A stretch of 64,000 nt of DNA from CAYZMS01 sp964479625 (GTDB lineage: Bacteria > Bacteroidota > Bacteroidia > Chitinophagales > Saprospiraceae). Under the pieces are notes generated by a model. The model had not been told where the DNA came from, did no database searches, and saw only the letters and a list, made by a program, of their open reading frames with translations. A program made the position numbers and the translations under genes. Position 1 is the stretch's first letter, and each line of letters begins with the position of its first letter. The stretch spans positions 1 through 64,000 of the forward strand of contig CAYZMS010000022.1 of assembly GCA_964479625.1 (NCBI GenBank), written 5' to 3'. Positions 34,704 through 43,611 of the stretch are shown piece after piece.

Positions 34704-35258
34704 ATGACTCGTAGAGAAGTATTAAAACACACCGCCCTCGCTTTGGGATACTCCGTTTCAGGAATCACCATTACTGCTGTTCTGCAGGGCTGTCAGGGGG
34801 CGCCCGGACAGGATTGGAGCCCGGTCGTATTTTCAAAGGACCAGGTGAAAACCCTTACGGATTGGGTGGATATAATTATCCCACCTACGGATACGCCCGG
34901 TGCCAGCGATGTGAATGTCCATCGATTCATCGACGAATTACTGAGCAAGTGGGCAGATGAAAAAACCCGAACAGCGTTTCTGGAAGGCTTTGATGCCCTT
35001 TCGGCAGAATGTAAATCGAAAGGGATAAAGGTTACCGAATACTTAAGTCAAATCAATCAGCTGGCTTATAATGGGCAGGAAACCGTAGGAGACCTTAAAT
35101 TAACGGCTTTCCGACAACTGAAGGAATGGACCATAACGGGTTATTTCACTTCAGCCGAGGTAGGGATGGAGGTGCTGGCTTATGACCCCATCCCGGGGAT
35201 ATATGATGGCGACTATCCCTTGTCGGAAACAGGGGGCAAAGCCTGGTCGGTTTACTAA
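34704..35258 (+). CDS. Gluconate 2-dehydrogenase subunit 3 family protein (Tat-exported)
   Basis: A 184-residue partner of the GMC flavoprotein. The N-terminus MTRREVLKHTALALGYS has a twin-arginine motif followed by a hydrophobic stretch and a Cys (C31), fitting a Tat or Tat-lipoprotein signal. The remainder has the family pattern: a helix with QVKTLTDWVDIIIPPTDTPGA near 48-68, VHRFIDELL, and a C-terminal EVLAYDPIPG segment. Its role is to stabilise and export the dehydrogenase and probably pass electrons onward. It starts 97 bases after the GMC gene and is followed 13 bases later by the TIM-barrel gene. Confidence 0.87.
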   Translation: MTRREVLKHTALALGYSVSGITITAVLQGCQGAPGQDWSPVVFSKDQVKTLTDWVDIIIPPTDTPGASDVNVHRFIDELLSKWADEKTRTAFLEGFDALSAECKSKGIKVTEYLSQINQLAYNGQETVGDLKLTAFRQLKEWTITGYFTSAEVGMEVLAYDPIPGIYDGDYPLSETGGKAWSVY

Positions 35259-35271
35259 AAAACTTTTGATC

Positions 35272-36129
35272 ATGTTGACGAACCGTCGAAACTGGATACA
35301 AGTAAACCTGGCGGCAGTGGGAGCGGCCCTCCTGCCACGATGGGAATGGCAGGAGGGGGCTTTGCCGTCCACGTTATTCCGCCATTCGGTTTGCCGCTGG
35401 TGTTTTAACAGTTTACCCCTGGAGGAGCTTTGTGACAAGGTTAAGGAATTGGGACTGCAATCTGTAGAATTGTTGGGCCCAAAGGAATGGCCCGTCGCCC
35501 TAAGCAGGGGATTGGACTGTGCGGTGGCGACCGCTCCATGGATCAGTCTGACCGATGGATTTAACGATCCCAAAAACCATGGTTCCCTACAGGAAAAATA
35601 CCGCCAACTTATGCGACAGGCTGCTGATGCAGGCCTGAAACAGGTAATCTGTTTCTCCGGAAATCGAAAGGGGTTGGACGATGCCGCCGGCTTGGAGCAT
35701 TGTGCCAAGGGCCTGGCACCGCTTGTGAAAGAAGCCGAGCAACTGGATATCCGCCTGATCATGGAGCTGCTGAATAGCAAAAAAGATCACCCCGGGCATC
35801 AATGCGACAATACGCCCTGGGGCGTTGCTCTGGTAAATAAGATCGGTTCTACCCATTTTAAATTGTTGTACGATATTTATCACATGCAGGTCATGGAAGG
35901 CGATATCATTCAAACTATTCGAAGCTTTTCGAACTATATCGCTCACTACCACACCGCCGGGGTGCCCGGGCGTCACGAGATCGACCATTCCCAGGAGCTA
36001 AACTATCCGGCGATCATGCGCGCCATAGCGCAAACGGGCTTCGATGGTTACGTCGGCCAGGAGTTTATCCCCACTATCAACAAGCCGTTGGAAAGTCTGA
36101 AAAAGGCAGTGCACTTGTGCTCCGTCTAA
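35272..36129 (+). CDS. Hydroxypyruvate isomerase-like TIM-barrel protein, Tat-type N-terminus
   Basis: A 285-residue member of the xylose isomerase-like TIM-barrel (AP endonuclease 2 fold) superfamily. Metal-site acidic and histidine residues are visible in IMELLNS (Glu), YDIYHMQVMEGD (Asp, His), HYHTAGVPGRHE (His) and GYVGQEF (Glu), the hydroxypyruvate isomerase (Hyi) pattern. The N-terminus (NRRNWIQVNLAAVGAALLP) has a twin arginine and hydrophobic stretch, suggesting export. The frame runs upstream to 35182 inside the previous gene, but the ATG at 35272 fits the gene order. Isomerase or eliminase activity on an oxidised sugar made by its neighbours is an inference. Confidence 0.85.
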   Translation: MLTNRRNWIQVNLAAVGAALLPRWEWQEGALPSTLFRHSVCRWCFNSLPLEELCDKVKELGLQSVELLGPKEWPVALSRGLDCAVATAPWISLTDGFNDPKNHGSLQEKYRQLMRQAADAGLKQVICFSGNRKGLDDAAGLEHCAKGLAPLVKEAEQLDIRLIMELLNSKKDHPGHQCDNTPWGVALVNKIGSTHFKLLYDIYHMQVMEGDIIQTIRSFSNYIAHYHTAGVPGRHEIDHSQELNYPAIMRAIAQTGFDGYVGQEFIPTINKPLESLKKAVHLCSV

Positions 36130-36184
36130 GGGGAGGCATAAGTGCACTGCTTAGTTGTTGGTCAGTTGGCGAACTAAAGTTCGC
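36106..36184. terminator. Hairpin cluster between convergent genes
   Basis: GCAGTGCACTT (36106-36116) pairs with AAGTGCACTGC (36140-36150), spanning the stop codon of the TIM-barrel gene. A second compact palindrome, GCGAACT-AA-AGTTCGC, follows at 36169-36184. Both lie before the end of the - strand gene at 36234. They probably act as a two-way termination zone; no T run follows the first arm directly. Confidence 0.5.
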
Positions 36185-36233
36185 GCACCGTTGGCGCAGC
36201 GTTCGCATATTTTTTCACAAACCCGGACCAGGT

Positions 36234-39200
36234 CTACTCCATCCCTATTGGCTTAAAGTCCTGGAACAACGAATATTCCATCCCTTCTACCATTTCCCGG
36301 TAGTCCTTAAAATCGGTGGCGAAGAAGGAATTGACCTTTTCGAGTACTTCCTCCGTATGGTTGCGTGCATGGGCTACCGTTCGCTCCATGGCCTGGGTAA
36401 CGCCACCGGTATTGCCCCGAAAATAACCCCTGACTCTTCTCAGAGTGCTGGTGAGGTTGGTGTCATCCCCTTGTATCCCTTTTGTATCCTCGGGCATCAT
36501 GTACAGTTTTTCGAGTTCATCCAGTTTTTTAACCAGGGTCTTACCCATTTCCATAATCTTTTCCCGTGTACTGTCTGGAAGAGTTGCCAGACTTTCATTG
36601 ACGCGATCAATGGTTGAGCGGCCGTCCTTAATTGCTTCGAAGCCGGCTGTAGCCGATTCTAGTATACTTTCGTACTCGGCATAGAGTGCTGCTCGTGCCT
36701 CCATATTTTGGACGTTCATGTCCACCCTGGGATCGGTAAGCACCGTGACCATAGTCGAATCCTTATGATCTCCTAATTGCACAACCACCTTATAATCGCC
36801 GGGCATTACGGGTGCTCCTCCAGGCGGATCATCCGATCGGCGTTCCCCTCTGGAAGGAAATGCCACTCCGTTTTGATCGAGTCCCCAATATATTCGGTTT
36901 AAGCCGGTATCCAGCTTGGTGCTCCAGTTACGGACCGTATCCCCCTGGCTGTCGAAAACGACGATTTGGGCTTCTTTCGGTTTTTTCCCTTTTGATTTTT
37001 TTGACTCTTCCTCCTCCTCAGCTTCATCCATGGAACCTGGATTATTCCAAAGACTGAGCATGGCTCCAGTTCTACGGTTATCTCCAACAAACATACCATC
37101 AGCGGTAAACCGAACACCTGTAAATGATTTTCGGGCAGCCAGGTAGGCATCCGGTGCTTCAAACATTGCCAGGGGTTTTTCCAATACAGCCCCCTGCGTG
37201 CGGGCGATCTCCCGAAGAGGACGAATGTCATCCATTATCCAGGCGGCCCGGCCGAAGGTTCCGATGATCAGGTCGTGTTCCCGGGGGTGGATCTGAAGAT
37301 CGCGTGTGGATACGGCAGGGAACCCCTGGGTCCACTGCTGCCAGTTCTGACCTTTGTCGAAAGAGATGTACAAACCATAATCCGTACCCAGGAAAAGCAG
37401 ATGCTCTTCTATGGGGTCCTGTACGATGGAAAGGGCGTGGCCGTTGGCCTGGGTTTCATCGACGATCTGTTTCCAATTCCTGCCATAATTGGTGGTGTGG
37501 AAAGCCATAGGACGCCAGTCGTTTCTTCGATAATCGTTAACAATGACAAAGGCTTCCCCTTCATTTTTATCGGATAATTCGATAAACGGGATCCAACTAC
37601 CTGCTTTTACTCCGGGTAGTCTGTCTGAAGTGTTGGTCCATGTTGCTCCGCCGTCCCGGGTGACTTGTAGCATACCATCGTCAGTGCCTACCCAAATGAC
37701 GTCCTGGTTCAAGGTGCTGGGTGCAATAGCCAGAATAGTGGTATGGTTTTCGGCTTCGGTATCGTCAATGGTTAGGCCTCCGCTGAGGTGTTGTTGTTGT
37801 TTTGTACTGTCGTTGGTGGTCAGGTCGGGAGAAATGATGTTCCAACTAGTGCCGCAATCGGTGCTGTAATGCAAAAATTGACTGCCGTAATACAAACCGC
37901 AGGGGTTGAAGGGATTCTGGGCGATCCCGGCATTCCAGTGGAAGCGCAATTCAACAGCAGGGTCCGGATGGGTAGGCTTAATGAATTTGGAGTCTCCGGT
38001 TTCCCGGTCGACCATCCCTACATTACCGCCCTGGGACATGGCATACACATACCGGTTATCATCGGGTTTAAAAAGCACATCAAAGCCGTCTCCAAAAAAG
38101 ACTTCCTGCCAGTGGGCATTGCGAATGCCTCCACTCTGCCATACATAGCTCGGGCCCACCCAGGAGCCGTTATCCTGCATGCCTCCAGCTACATGGTAGG
38201 GAATGTCCATGTCGTAACTGATATGATAAAATTGGGCCAGGGGGATATTGGTTACAAATTGCCAGCTTTCGCCCCGGTCGCGGGAAATGTTCAACCCTCC
38301 ATCATTGCCTTCGATTATATAAGAAGGATCCTCCGGATGAATCCACATGGCATGGTGGTCAGGGTGTACACCGGAGTAGGGGAGAAGGACCTCCCAGGTT
38401 TTGCCTCCGTCAATGGAATAGGTAACCAGACTGTGCAGGCTGTAAAGGCGATTTTCATTATGGGGATCAACGAAAATATCCGAATAGTAGAAGGGCCGGT
38501 TTCCGAAATTACCTTTCGGCTTTACATCTTTCCAGGTTTGGCCACCGTCTTTCGATTGGTATAGGCTATTCTTTTTAGCTTCCACTAGCGCGTATATAAT
38601 GCTTGGATTACTGGGAGCTATGGCCAGGCCGATCCGGCCGAGATCGCCTTTGGGCAGGCCGTCTTTTTCCGTCAGACGTTTCCAGGTGTCGCCACCGTCA
38701 TAGGTAATGTATAGCCCGGAGTTGGGCCCTCCGGAATTGAACGTCCAGGGCTTTCGACCATACTCCCACATGGCGGCCAGCATCTTATTGGGATTAGTGG
38801 GATCCATGACCAGATCTGCAAGCCCGGTGGATTCATTCACATAGAGAATCTGCTCCCAGCTTTTCCCGCCGTCAGTGGTCCGGTAAACGCCCCGTTCGGG
38901 ATTTGGCCCCCAGGCAGATCCCTGAGCACCCACATAGACAACATTTGAATTATCGGGATGTACGAAAATACGATGGATGGTTTTGGTGGCTTCCAAACCC
39001 ATGCAGGTCCAGGTATCTCCCCCGTCCAGGCTTTTGTAAATGCCCTGGCCGCTATTTTGGGAGTTACGGGGATTTCCTTCTCCTGTTCCGACCCAGATGA
39101 TATCCGGGTTGCGCTGATCCACGGCTACGGCTCCGACAGATTGCGTCGGTTGATCATCGAAAACCGGTTTCCAGTTGATCCCTCCATTCTCGGATTTCCA

Positions 39201-39398
39201 GACGCCGCCCGAAGCTGTGCCAGCGTAAATAATATCGGAGTCGGTTAGATCCACATCAATGGAAGTGACCCGGCCGCTCATGCCTGCCGGCCCGATATTG
39301 CGGGGGCCCATGGCTTTAAAGCGATCCATATCAAGGGTTTGGGCGAATAGGGTGCCGGTTAGACAAATACTCAACCAGCATGCGAAGTACTTTTTCAT
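36234..39398 (-). CDS. Vps10/sortilin-type beta-propeller exported protein
   Basis: A 1054-residue protein. The ATG at 39398 starts a Sec signal peptide (residues 1-19, ending TLFAQ); the frame runs 35 codons further upstream without signal character. Residues about 25-700 form a propeller built of repeated BNR/sortilin-type motifs S-x-D-x-G-x-T-W (for example SENGGINWKPV, SLDGGDTWTC, TTDGGKSWEQ, SKDGGQTWKD). Residues about 710-1054 hold an Ig-like segment (PPGGAPVMPGDYKVVVQLGDH) and a helical C-terminus. These are often annotated as glycosyl hydrolase, but no catalytic residues can be assigned. A paralogue of similar plan is encoded at 56529-59600. Confidence 0.88.
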   Translation of the reverse strand: MKKYFACWLSICLTGTLFAQTLDMDRFKAMGPRNIGPAGMSGRVTSIDVDLTDSDIIYAGTASGGVWKSENGGINWKPVFDDQPTQSVGAVAVDQRNPDIIWVGTGEGNPRNSQNSGQGIYKSLDGGDTWTCMGLEATKTIHRIFVHPDNSNVVYVGAQGSAWGPNPERGVYRTTDGGKSWEQILYVNESTGLADLVMDPTNPNKMLAAMWEYGRKPWTFNSGGPNSGLYITYDGGDTWKRLTEKDGLPKGDLGRIGLAIAPSNPSIIYALVEAKKNSLYQSKDGGQTWKDVKPKGNFGNRPFYYSDIFVDPHNENRLYSLHSLVTYSIDGGKTWEVLLPYSGVHPDHHAMWIHPEDPSYIIEGNDGGLNISRDRGESWQFVTNIPLAQFYHISYDMDIPYHVAGGMQDNGSWVGPSYVWQSGGIRNAHWQEVFFGDGFDVLFKPDDNRYVYAMSQGGNVGMVDRETGDSKFIKPTHPDPAVELRFHWNAGIAQNPFNPCGLYYGSQFLHYSTDCGTSWNIISPDLTTNDSTKQQQHLSGGLTIDDTEAENHTTILAIAPSTLNQDVIWVGTDDGMLQVTRDGGATWTNTSDRLPGVKAGSWIPFIELSDKNEGEAFVIVNDYRRNDWRPMAFHTTNYGRNWKQIVDETQANGHALSIVQDPIEEHLLFLGTDYGLYISFDKGQNWQQWTQGFPAVSTRDLQIHPREHDLIIGTFGRAAWIMDDIRPLREIARTQGAVLEKPLAMFEAPDAYLAARKSFTGVRFTADGMFVGDNRRTGAMLSLWNNPGSMDEAEEEEESKKSKGKKPKEAQIVVFDSQGDTVRNWSTKLDTGLNRIYWGLDQNGVAFPSRGERRSDDPPGGAPVMPGDYKVVVQLGDHKDSTMVTVLTDPRVDMNVQNMEARAALYAEYESILESATAGFEAIKDGRSTIDRVNESLATLPDSTREKIMEMGKTLVKKLDELEKLYMMPEDTKGIQGDDTNLTSTLRRVRGYFRGNTGGVTQAMERTVAHARNHTEEVLEKVNSFFATDFKDYREMVEGMEYSLFQDFKPIGME

Positions 39399-39548
39399 GT
39401 TAATCCAGGTTTTATAGGAAAAAACGGTGTGGAGATAAAAATAAGAAAAAAGCATAGAGGGGATAGTTTGGCATGACCACGTTAAGTGGCTAAAATTAGC
39501 CATAATGCTTAGAAAGATCGTGTGCCAGTTTCCAAGTAAAAGCAGTTT

Positions 39549-41666
39549 TCAAAACCCACCCATTCGCTTTTCCACCTCGGGGTCCATCTCCCGGGCTTTT
39601 TGTCGGTAGGCTTCGCCCTGGGCGGCATCCCCTATGCCGTAATAGGCCGTACCAAGGTTAAACCAGGCATCCGCTAATTCAGGGCGGGCTTCGGCGGCTT
39701 GTTTAAAGAACTTCACCGCTGCCTCTGCATTCCCCTGCACGCCATGGGCTACACCCAACAAGCGGAGGGTCTCATAATCTTTCGGCCGAAGGCGGTTGGC
39801 CGTGTTGAGGTATTGAAAGGCCAGGCCCATATTTTGAAGGCGTTCCCCGGCATCCCGACCACCTTCCTGGTAAGTAATGAGGAGGTTATTGAAAGCGTCT
39901 TCATAATCGGGGTCGAGTTCAAGGGCTTTTTCATAGGCCTGTATGGCTTCCTTGTATTGCTTGAGATAGTTGTGGGCATTGCCGAGCAATAGCCAGGCAT
40001 TTTTATAAGTAGGATGCAATTCCACCGCTTTTTGAAGGTGCCCGACCGCTTCCAGCCGCATATTTTGTTGCTCGCGGGCGTTGGCTTCCTCCAGGGCCTG
40101 TGTCAACAACTCCCCGCCCATTGCATTCCTAAGTTTCGCAGACCTGGGGGAGGTGGCTATATCCGTACTGAATAGGGTGAAATTATTGCTCCAGGCAGTA
40201 TTTCTGCTTTCAGTCTTGATCGAAAACAAAAGCGCTGTCAGTCCAAGGATCAAAAGAGGCACCCGAAGCTGCGACCAGTTTTTTAACTCTTTTTTCCCGT
40301 TGAGCAAAATGGCCAGGCGCCAACCCAAAACAGCTACCCCCAGGGCCCAGCCGACGGAGGGCATGAACAACAAGCGCTCCGCCATATGGGTCCCGATAGG
40401 AAAAACAATATTCGAAACCAGCGACAGCGGAAGCAGATAGGCCCAAATGGCAAAGCTTAAATGATCCCTTTTCCCAAGGCCCACCAAACCCCAAACTAGC
40501 AGCCCTGCATAGGCGAAAAAAGACAATAACACCCGCCAGTCCGTCCATTGCATAAAGTCAATATGCTTCGGGTAGTAATCGTGGGTAAGGGGATGCGGAA
40601 AAAACAGGATTTGCAAATACCTCCCAAGAGTATAGGTTACGGTTGCCAGGCGCTCCGAAGGAGAAAAGGGCACATAGCGGCCATTCTCCCATTTGAGGTA
40701 GGGGTTATTCATTAACTCCATGGGGGGAGCTCCAAAAGAGGGGCCCAGGATGGAAGACCGGATACCCAAAAATACCATGGCAGCCAGGATGAGGGGGATA
40801 CTCATCCAAAGGTATTGACCGGCTTTTGCCCGGGTGAAAAAGTAAGCGGCAAGGGGGATGACCGCCACATAAGTGATGGCGTTTTCTTTCGAAAGTAAAG
40901 CCAGAAAAAGCAAGCCACCGGCCAGCCAGAAAAAACGCGCCTGCTGTTCACGAATCCCCTTGATCGAAAAACATAGGGCGCCAATACTACCGATCAGGGC
41001 CAGCATTTCGTCTCTCCCCTTAATATTGGCTACCGCTTCGGTATGAACCGGATGTACCGCGAATAATAAACTACCGGTTAGGGCCAACCAAAAGGCATAG
41101 GTCCCGAATTGCCGGGGAGGCGTCAGCATCAATAAGGTCTGGTAGAGTAACCAGCAAAGGAAGCCGTAAAGTAAAGCATTCAAAAGGTGGCTAACCAGGG
41201 GATTCGCTCCAAACAAGCTGTATTCAAGGGCAAAGGTGGCTACCGATAAGGGCCGATAACGCCCACCCGACACCAGTTTGGCCTTACCCTCCTCCTGAAA
41301 GAAGCCGAAAAAAGTATCGTGTTGGAAAATACCCCCTATGCCCGACACTCCTTGCTGGGTGAACATATTATCAGTGATCACAATGGCGTCGTCCTGTACA
41401 AAGCTATGTCCAAGGGTGTTGGCGTACAACAAAGCCCCTACTAAAAATAAAAGCCCTCCCACTAAACGACTATTGACGATCCAACCGGGTTGTTGATCCA
41501 GTAATTTCCCCGAAGGAATAGCGCTCTTCCCGGCGGGATTAGATGTTGCGGTTTTATTGGAGCCTGCGTTCCTGGTTTTTCCTTTTCCAGTCGGGCGGAC
41601 GATTTTTTTTTCCCCGGATCTTGTAGATGGTTTTGCGCCCGGTCGATTTTTGCGTTTGGCAGCCAT
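39549..41666 (-). CDS. TMTC-like membrane protein with TPRs (putative O-mannosyltransferase fold)
   Basis: A 705-residue polytopic membrane protein. The ATG at 41666 begins with a highly basic tail of about 55 residues (Lys/Arg/Pro-rich). About ten membrane helices follow. The first luminal or periplasmic loop holds an acidic pair in FVQDDAIV (Asp92-Asp93), and HPVHTEAVANIKGRDE at 205-220 matches the signature of eukaryotic TMTC proteins, as does LLSKENAITY. The C-terminal 190 residues are TPRs (YKNAWLLLGNAHNY, KEAIQAYEKALELDPDY, PELADAWFNLGTAYYG). It probably transfers a sugar from a polyprenyl-phosphate donor to exported proteins, an inference from the GT-C fold. Confidence 0.8.
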   Translation of the reverse strand: MAAKRKNRPGAKPSTRSGEKKIVRPTGKGKTRNAGSNKTATSNPAGKSAIPSGKLLDQQPGWIVNSRLVGGLLFLVGALLYANTLGHSFVQDDAIVITDNMFTQQGVSGIGGIFQHDTFFGFFQEEGKAKLVSGGRYRPLSVATFALEYSLFGANPLVSHLLNALLYGFLCWLLYQTLLMLTPPRQFGTYAFWLALTGSLLFAVHPVHTEAVANIKGRDEMLALIGSIGALCFSIKGIREQQARFFWLAGGLLFLALLSKENAITYVAVIPLAAYFFTRAKAGQYLWMSIPLILAAMVFLGIRSSILGPSFGAPPMELMNNPYLKWENGRYVPFSPSERLATVTYTLGRYLQILFFPHPLTHDYYPKHIDFMQWTDWRVLLSFFAYAGLLVWGLVGLGKRDHLSFAIWAYLLPLSLVSNIVFPIGTHMAERLLFMPSVGWALGVAVLGWRLAILLNGKKELKNWSQLRVPLLILGLTALLFSIKTESRNTAWSNNFTLFSTDIATSPRSAKLRNAMGGELLTQALEEANAREQQNMRLEAVGHLQKAVELHPTYKNAWLLLGNAHNYLKQYKEAIQAYEKALELDPDYEDAFNNLLITYQEGGRDAGERLQNMGLAFQYLNTANRLRPKDYETLRLLGVAHGVQGNAEAAVKFFKQAAEARPELADAWFNLGTAYYGIGDAAQGEAYRQKAREMDPEVEKRMGGF

Positions 41667-41914
41667 GTTTTGAATGAAAATTTTCGAAAGGGGAAGGTAA
41701 AAAAAAAGTGTTACTATTGGGCCTGCTATTTGTCGACCAAAGTTTGGTAATAGGAGACGAAATAATTGGAGAAGTGTTTCAAAAAACGGGTAAGGTTGTT
41801 TAATTTTACCGGCAATATCCCTCACCTACTATTGAAAACTAGCCCATCCTTTCGGAAGGTAAAAGAAAATATGGCCTAAAAAGGGCCTGCATAATTGCTA
41901 ACCAAAATTTTCAC

Positions 41915-43597
41915 ATGAAAAAACACTGCTTACTGTTTGTGTGCATTCTGCTTGTGTTACCCTTATGGGTCAGCGCCCAAGACCTGGATGATCTACCACC
42001 CGTAACTCGGGCTTACGCTTTGACAAAAGCTACTGTGATCCAAAAACCGGGTGAGAAAATGGAAGATGCTACCGTATTGGTACGCAATGGATTAATTGAA
42101 GCGATAGGAAAAAACCTTTCCATTCCTCCGGATGCCAAGGTGATCGACGCAGATTCTATGTTTGTCTATCCGGGCTTTATCGATGGCTTTAGTCGCACCG
42201 GGATTTCCCGGCCTGATAATGAGGACTCCGGTCAGCGTCCGGAATACGATGATCCCAATTATCCACCGAATGAAGTTGCTGGTATCACCCCGAATGCGCT
42301 TGCACGCGAGGTTTTAGATCCCAAGGAAAATTCGATCGGGAATATGCGTGAACTGGGTTTCACCATTGCTCACGTAGGTCCCCATGGTAGAATGTTGCCT
42401 GGACAGGGTGCCCTTATTGTCCTGGTTGGCGACGAGGTGGAGGATATGCTATTGCGCGATCAAACCGCTATGATCGCTCAATTTGTACCGGCTTCCCGAG
42501 GTGTTTACCCGGGAACGGTGGTCAGCGTCATGTCCAAATTTATGGAGTTGTACAAAAATGCAGAGTTGACACAGGCCTATGCCAAAAAGTATAAGGAAAA
42601 CCCTGCAGGGCTGGCACGTCCAAGCAGTGATCCTGTCTACCGGGCTTTTGATCCGATAATCGATAGGGAGATGCCCGTATTTTATGTAGCTGAAGGCTTG
42701 CGTGAGGTGCACCGCGCGCTGGATTTACAGGAAGATCTTGGTTTCGACCTGGTGCTTGCGAATGTCCAACAGGGGTGGGTAGCCATGGATCGAATCAAGT
42801 CTCAGGGGGCTGCCGTATTACTTTCTCTGGAATTGCCTGACAGGCCCAAGGAAGAAAAAAAGAAAGGAGATGATGAAGCAAGCGGGGAGGAAGTCACCGA
42901 CCCGGAAATGGAGATGCTCGAAAAGCGCCGTATGGAGGCCATGCAGCAATATGAAGGCCAGGCTGCAGAATATGCAGAAAGAGGGATACCCTTTGCTTTC
43001 AGCACTTTAAGCGCAAAAGCGGGGGATATACGGGCTAATCTGCGCCGTATGATCGAAGCGGGTTTGAGCGAAGAACACGCCTTGAGCGCCTTGACTACCT
43101 ATCCTGCACATATGCTGGGGCTGGACAAGGTAGCGGGCACCCTGGAAACCGGCAAAATGGCTAACCTGGTCATTACGGACAAGCCCTATTTCGAAGAGGC
43201 ATCCAAAGTACGGATGGTGATGGTCGATGGGCATTTATTTAAGTTCGAAGCAAAAGAAAAGAAAGCCAGTGACCCGGCAGCGATCGGCAAAGTGGCCGGA
43301 ACCTGGAGTTATACTATTAATGTTCCGGGTAATACGGTTTCCGGTACTTTTGAATTTAAGGACGCGGGAGGGAGCCTGGATGGGACGATGAGTTCCGATA
43401 TGGGGAGCCAGGATCTTTCGGGAGTAGCTGTAGAGGGAAAAAACATCACCTTTGCGACTAGTGTGGACTACGGAGGCCAGAGCATGAATCTCGATTTTGA
43501 CCTGACCATAGATGGCGATACTATAAATGGAACCGTACAGGTCGCGAATTTCGGCGAATTCGAAGTGACCGGCTCCCGTCAAAAAGGTCCGGAATAA
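41915..43597 (+). CDS. Amidohydrolase-fold exported protein lacking metal ligands, with beta C-terminal domain
   Basis: A 560-residue protein with a Sec signal peptide (residues 1-22, ending WVSAQ). The N-terminal composite domain and YPGFIDGFSR match the start of amidohydrolases, but the HxH metal pair is replaced by Phe92 and Arg94, the later H-x-H region reads YVAEGLREVH and the next His is replaced in ANVQQGW, so the enzyme is probably inactive. LETGKMANLVITD near 410 closes the fold. After an acidic Lys/Glu segment, residues about 455-560 form a beta-rich domain (KVAGTWSYTINVPG) like a lipocalin-type binding module. First of three related tandem genes. Confidence 0.82.
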   Translation: MKKHCLLFVCILLVLPLWVSAQDLDDLPPVTRAYALTKATVIQKPGEKMEDATVLVRNGLIEAIGKNLSIPPDAKVIDADSMFVYPGFIDGFSRTGISRPDNEDSGQRPEYDDPNYPPNEVAGITPNALAREVLDPKENSIGNMRELGFTIAHVGPHGRMLPGQGALIVLVGDEVEDMLLRDQTAMIAQFVPASRGVYPGTVVSVMSKFMELYKNAELTQAYAKKYKENPAGLARPSSDPVYRAFDPIIDREMPVFYVAEGLREVHRALDLQEDLGFDLVLANVQQGWVAMDRIKSQGAAVLLSLELPDRPKEEKKKGDDEASGEEVTDPEMEMLEKRRMEAMQQYEGQAAEYAERGIPFAFSTLSAKAGDIRANLRRMIEAGLSEEHALSALTTYPAHMLGLDKVAGTLETGKMANLVITDKPYFEEASKVRMVMVDGHLFKFEAKEKKASDPAAIGKVAGTWSYTINVPGNTVSGTFEFKDAGGSLDGTMSSDMGSQDLSGVAVEGKNITFATSVDYGGQSMNLDFDLTIDGDTINGTVQVANFGEFEVTGSRQKGPE

Positions 43598-43611
43598 GAT
43601 TAGATAAAAAA

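Noticed and set aside
37788..38564. 258-codon + strand open frame opposite the propeller gene
   Set aside because: Antisense shadow created by the codon pattern of the propeller repeats.
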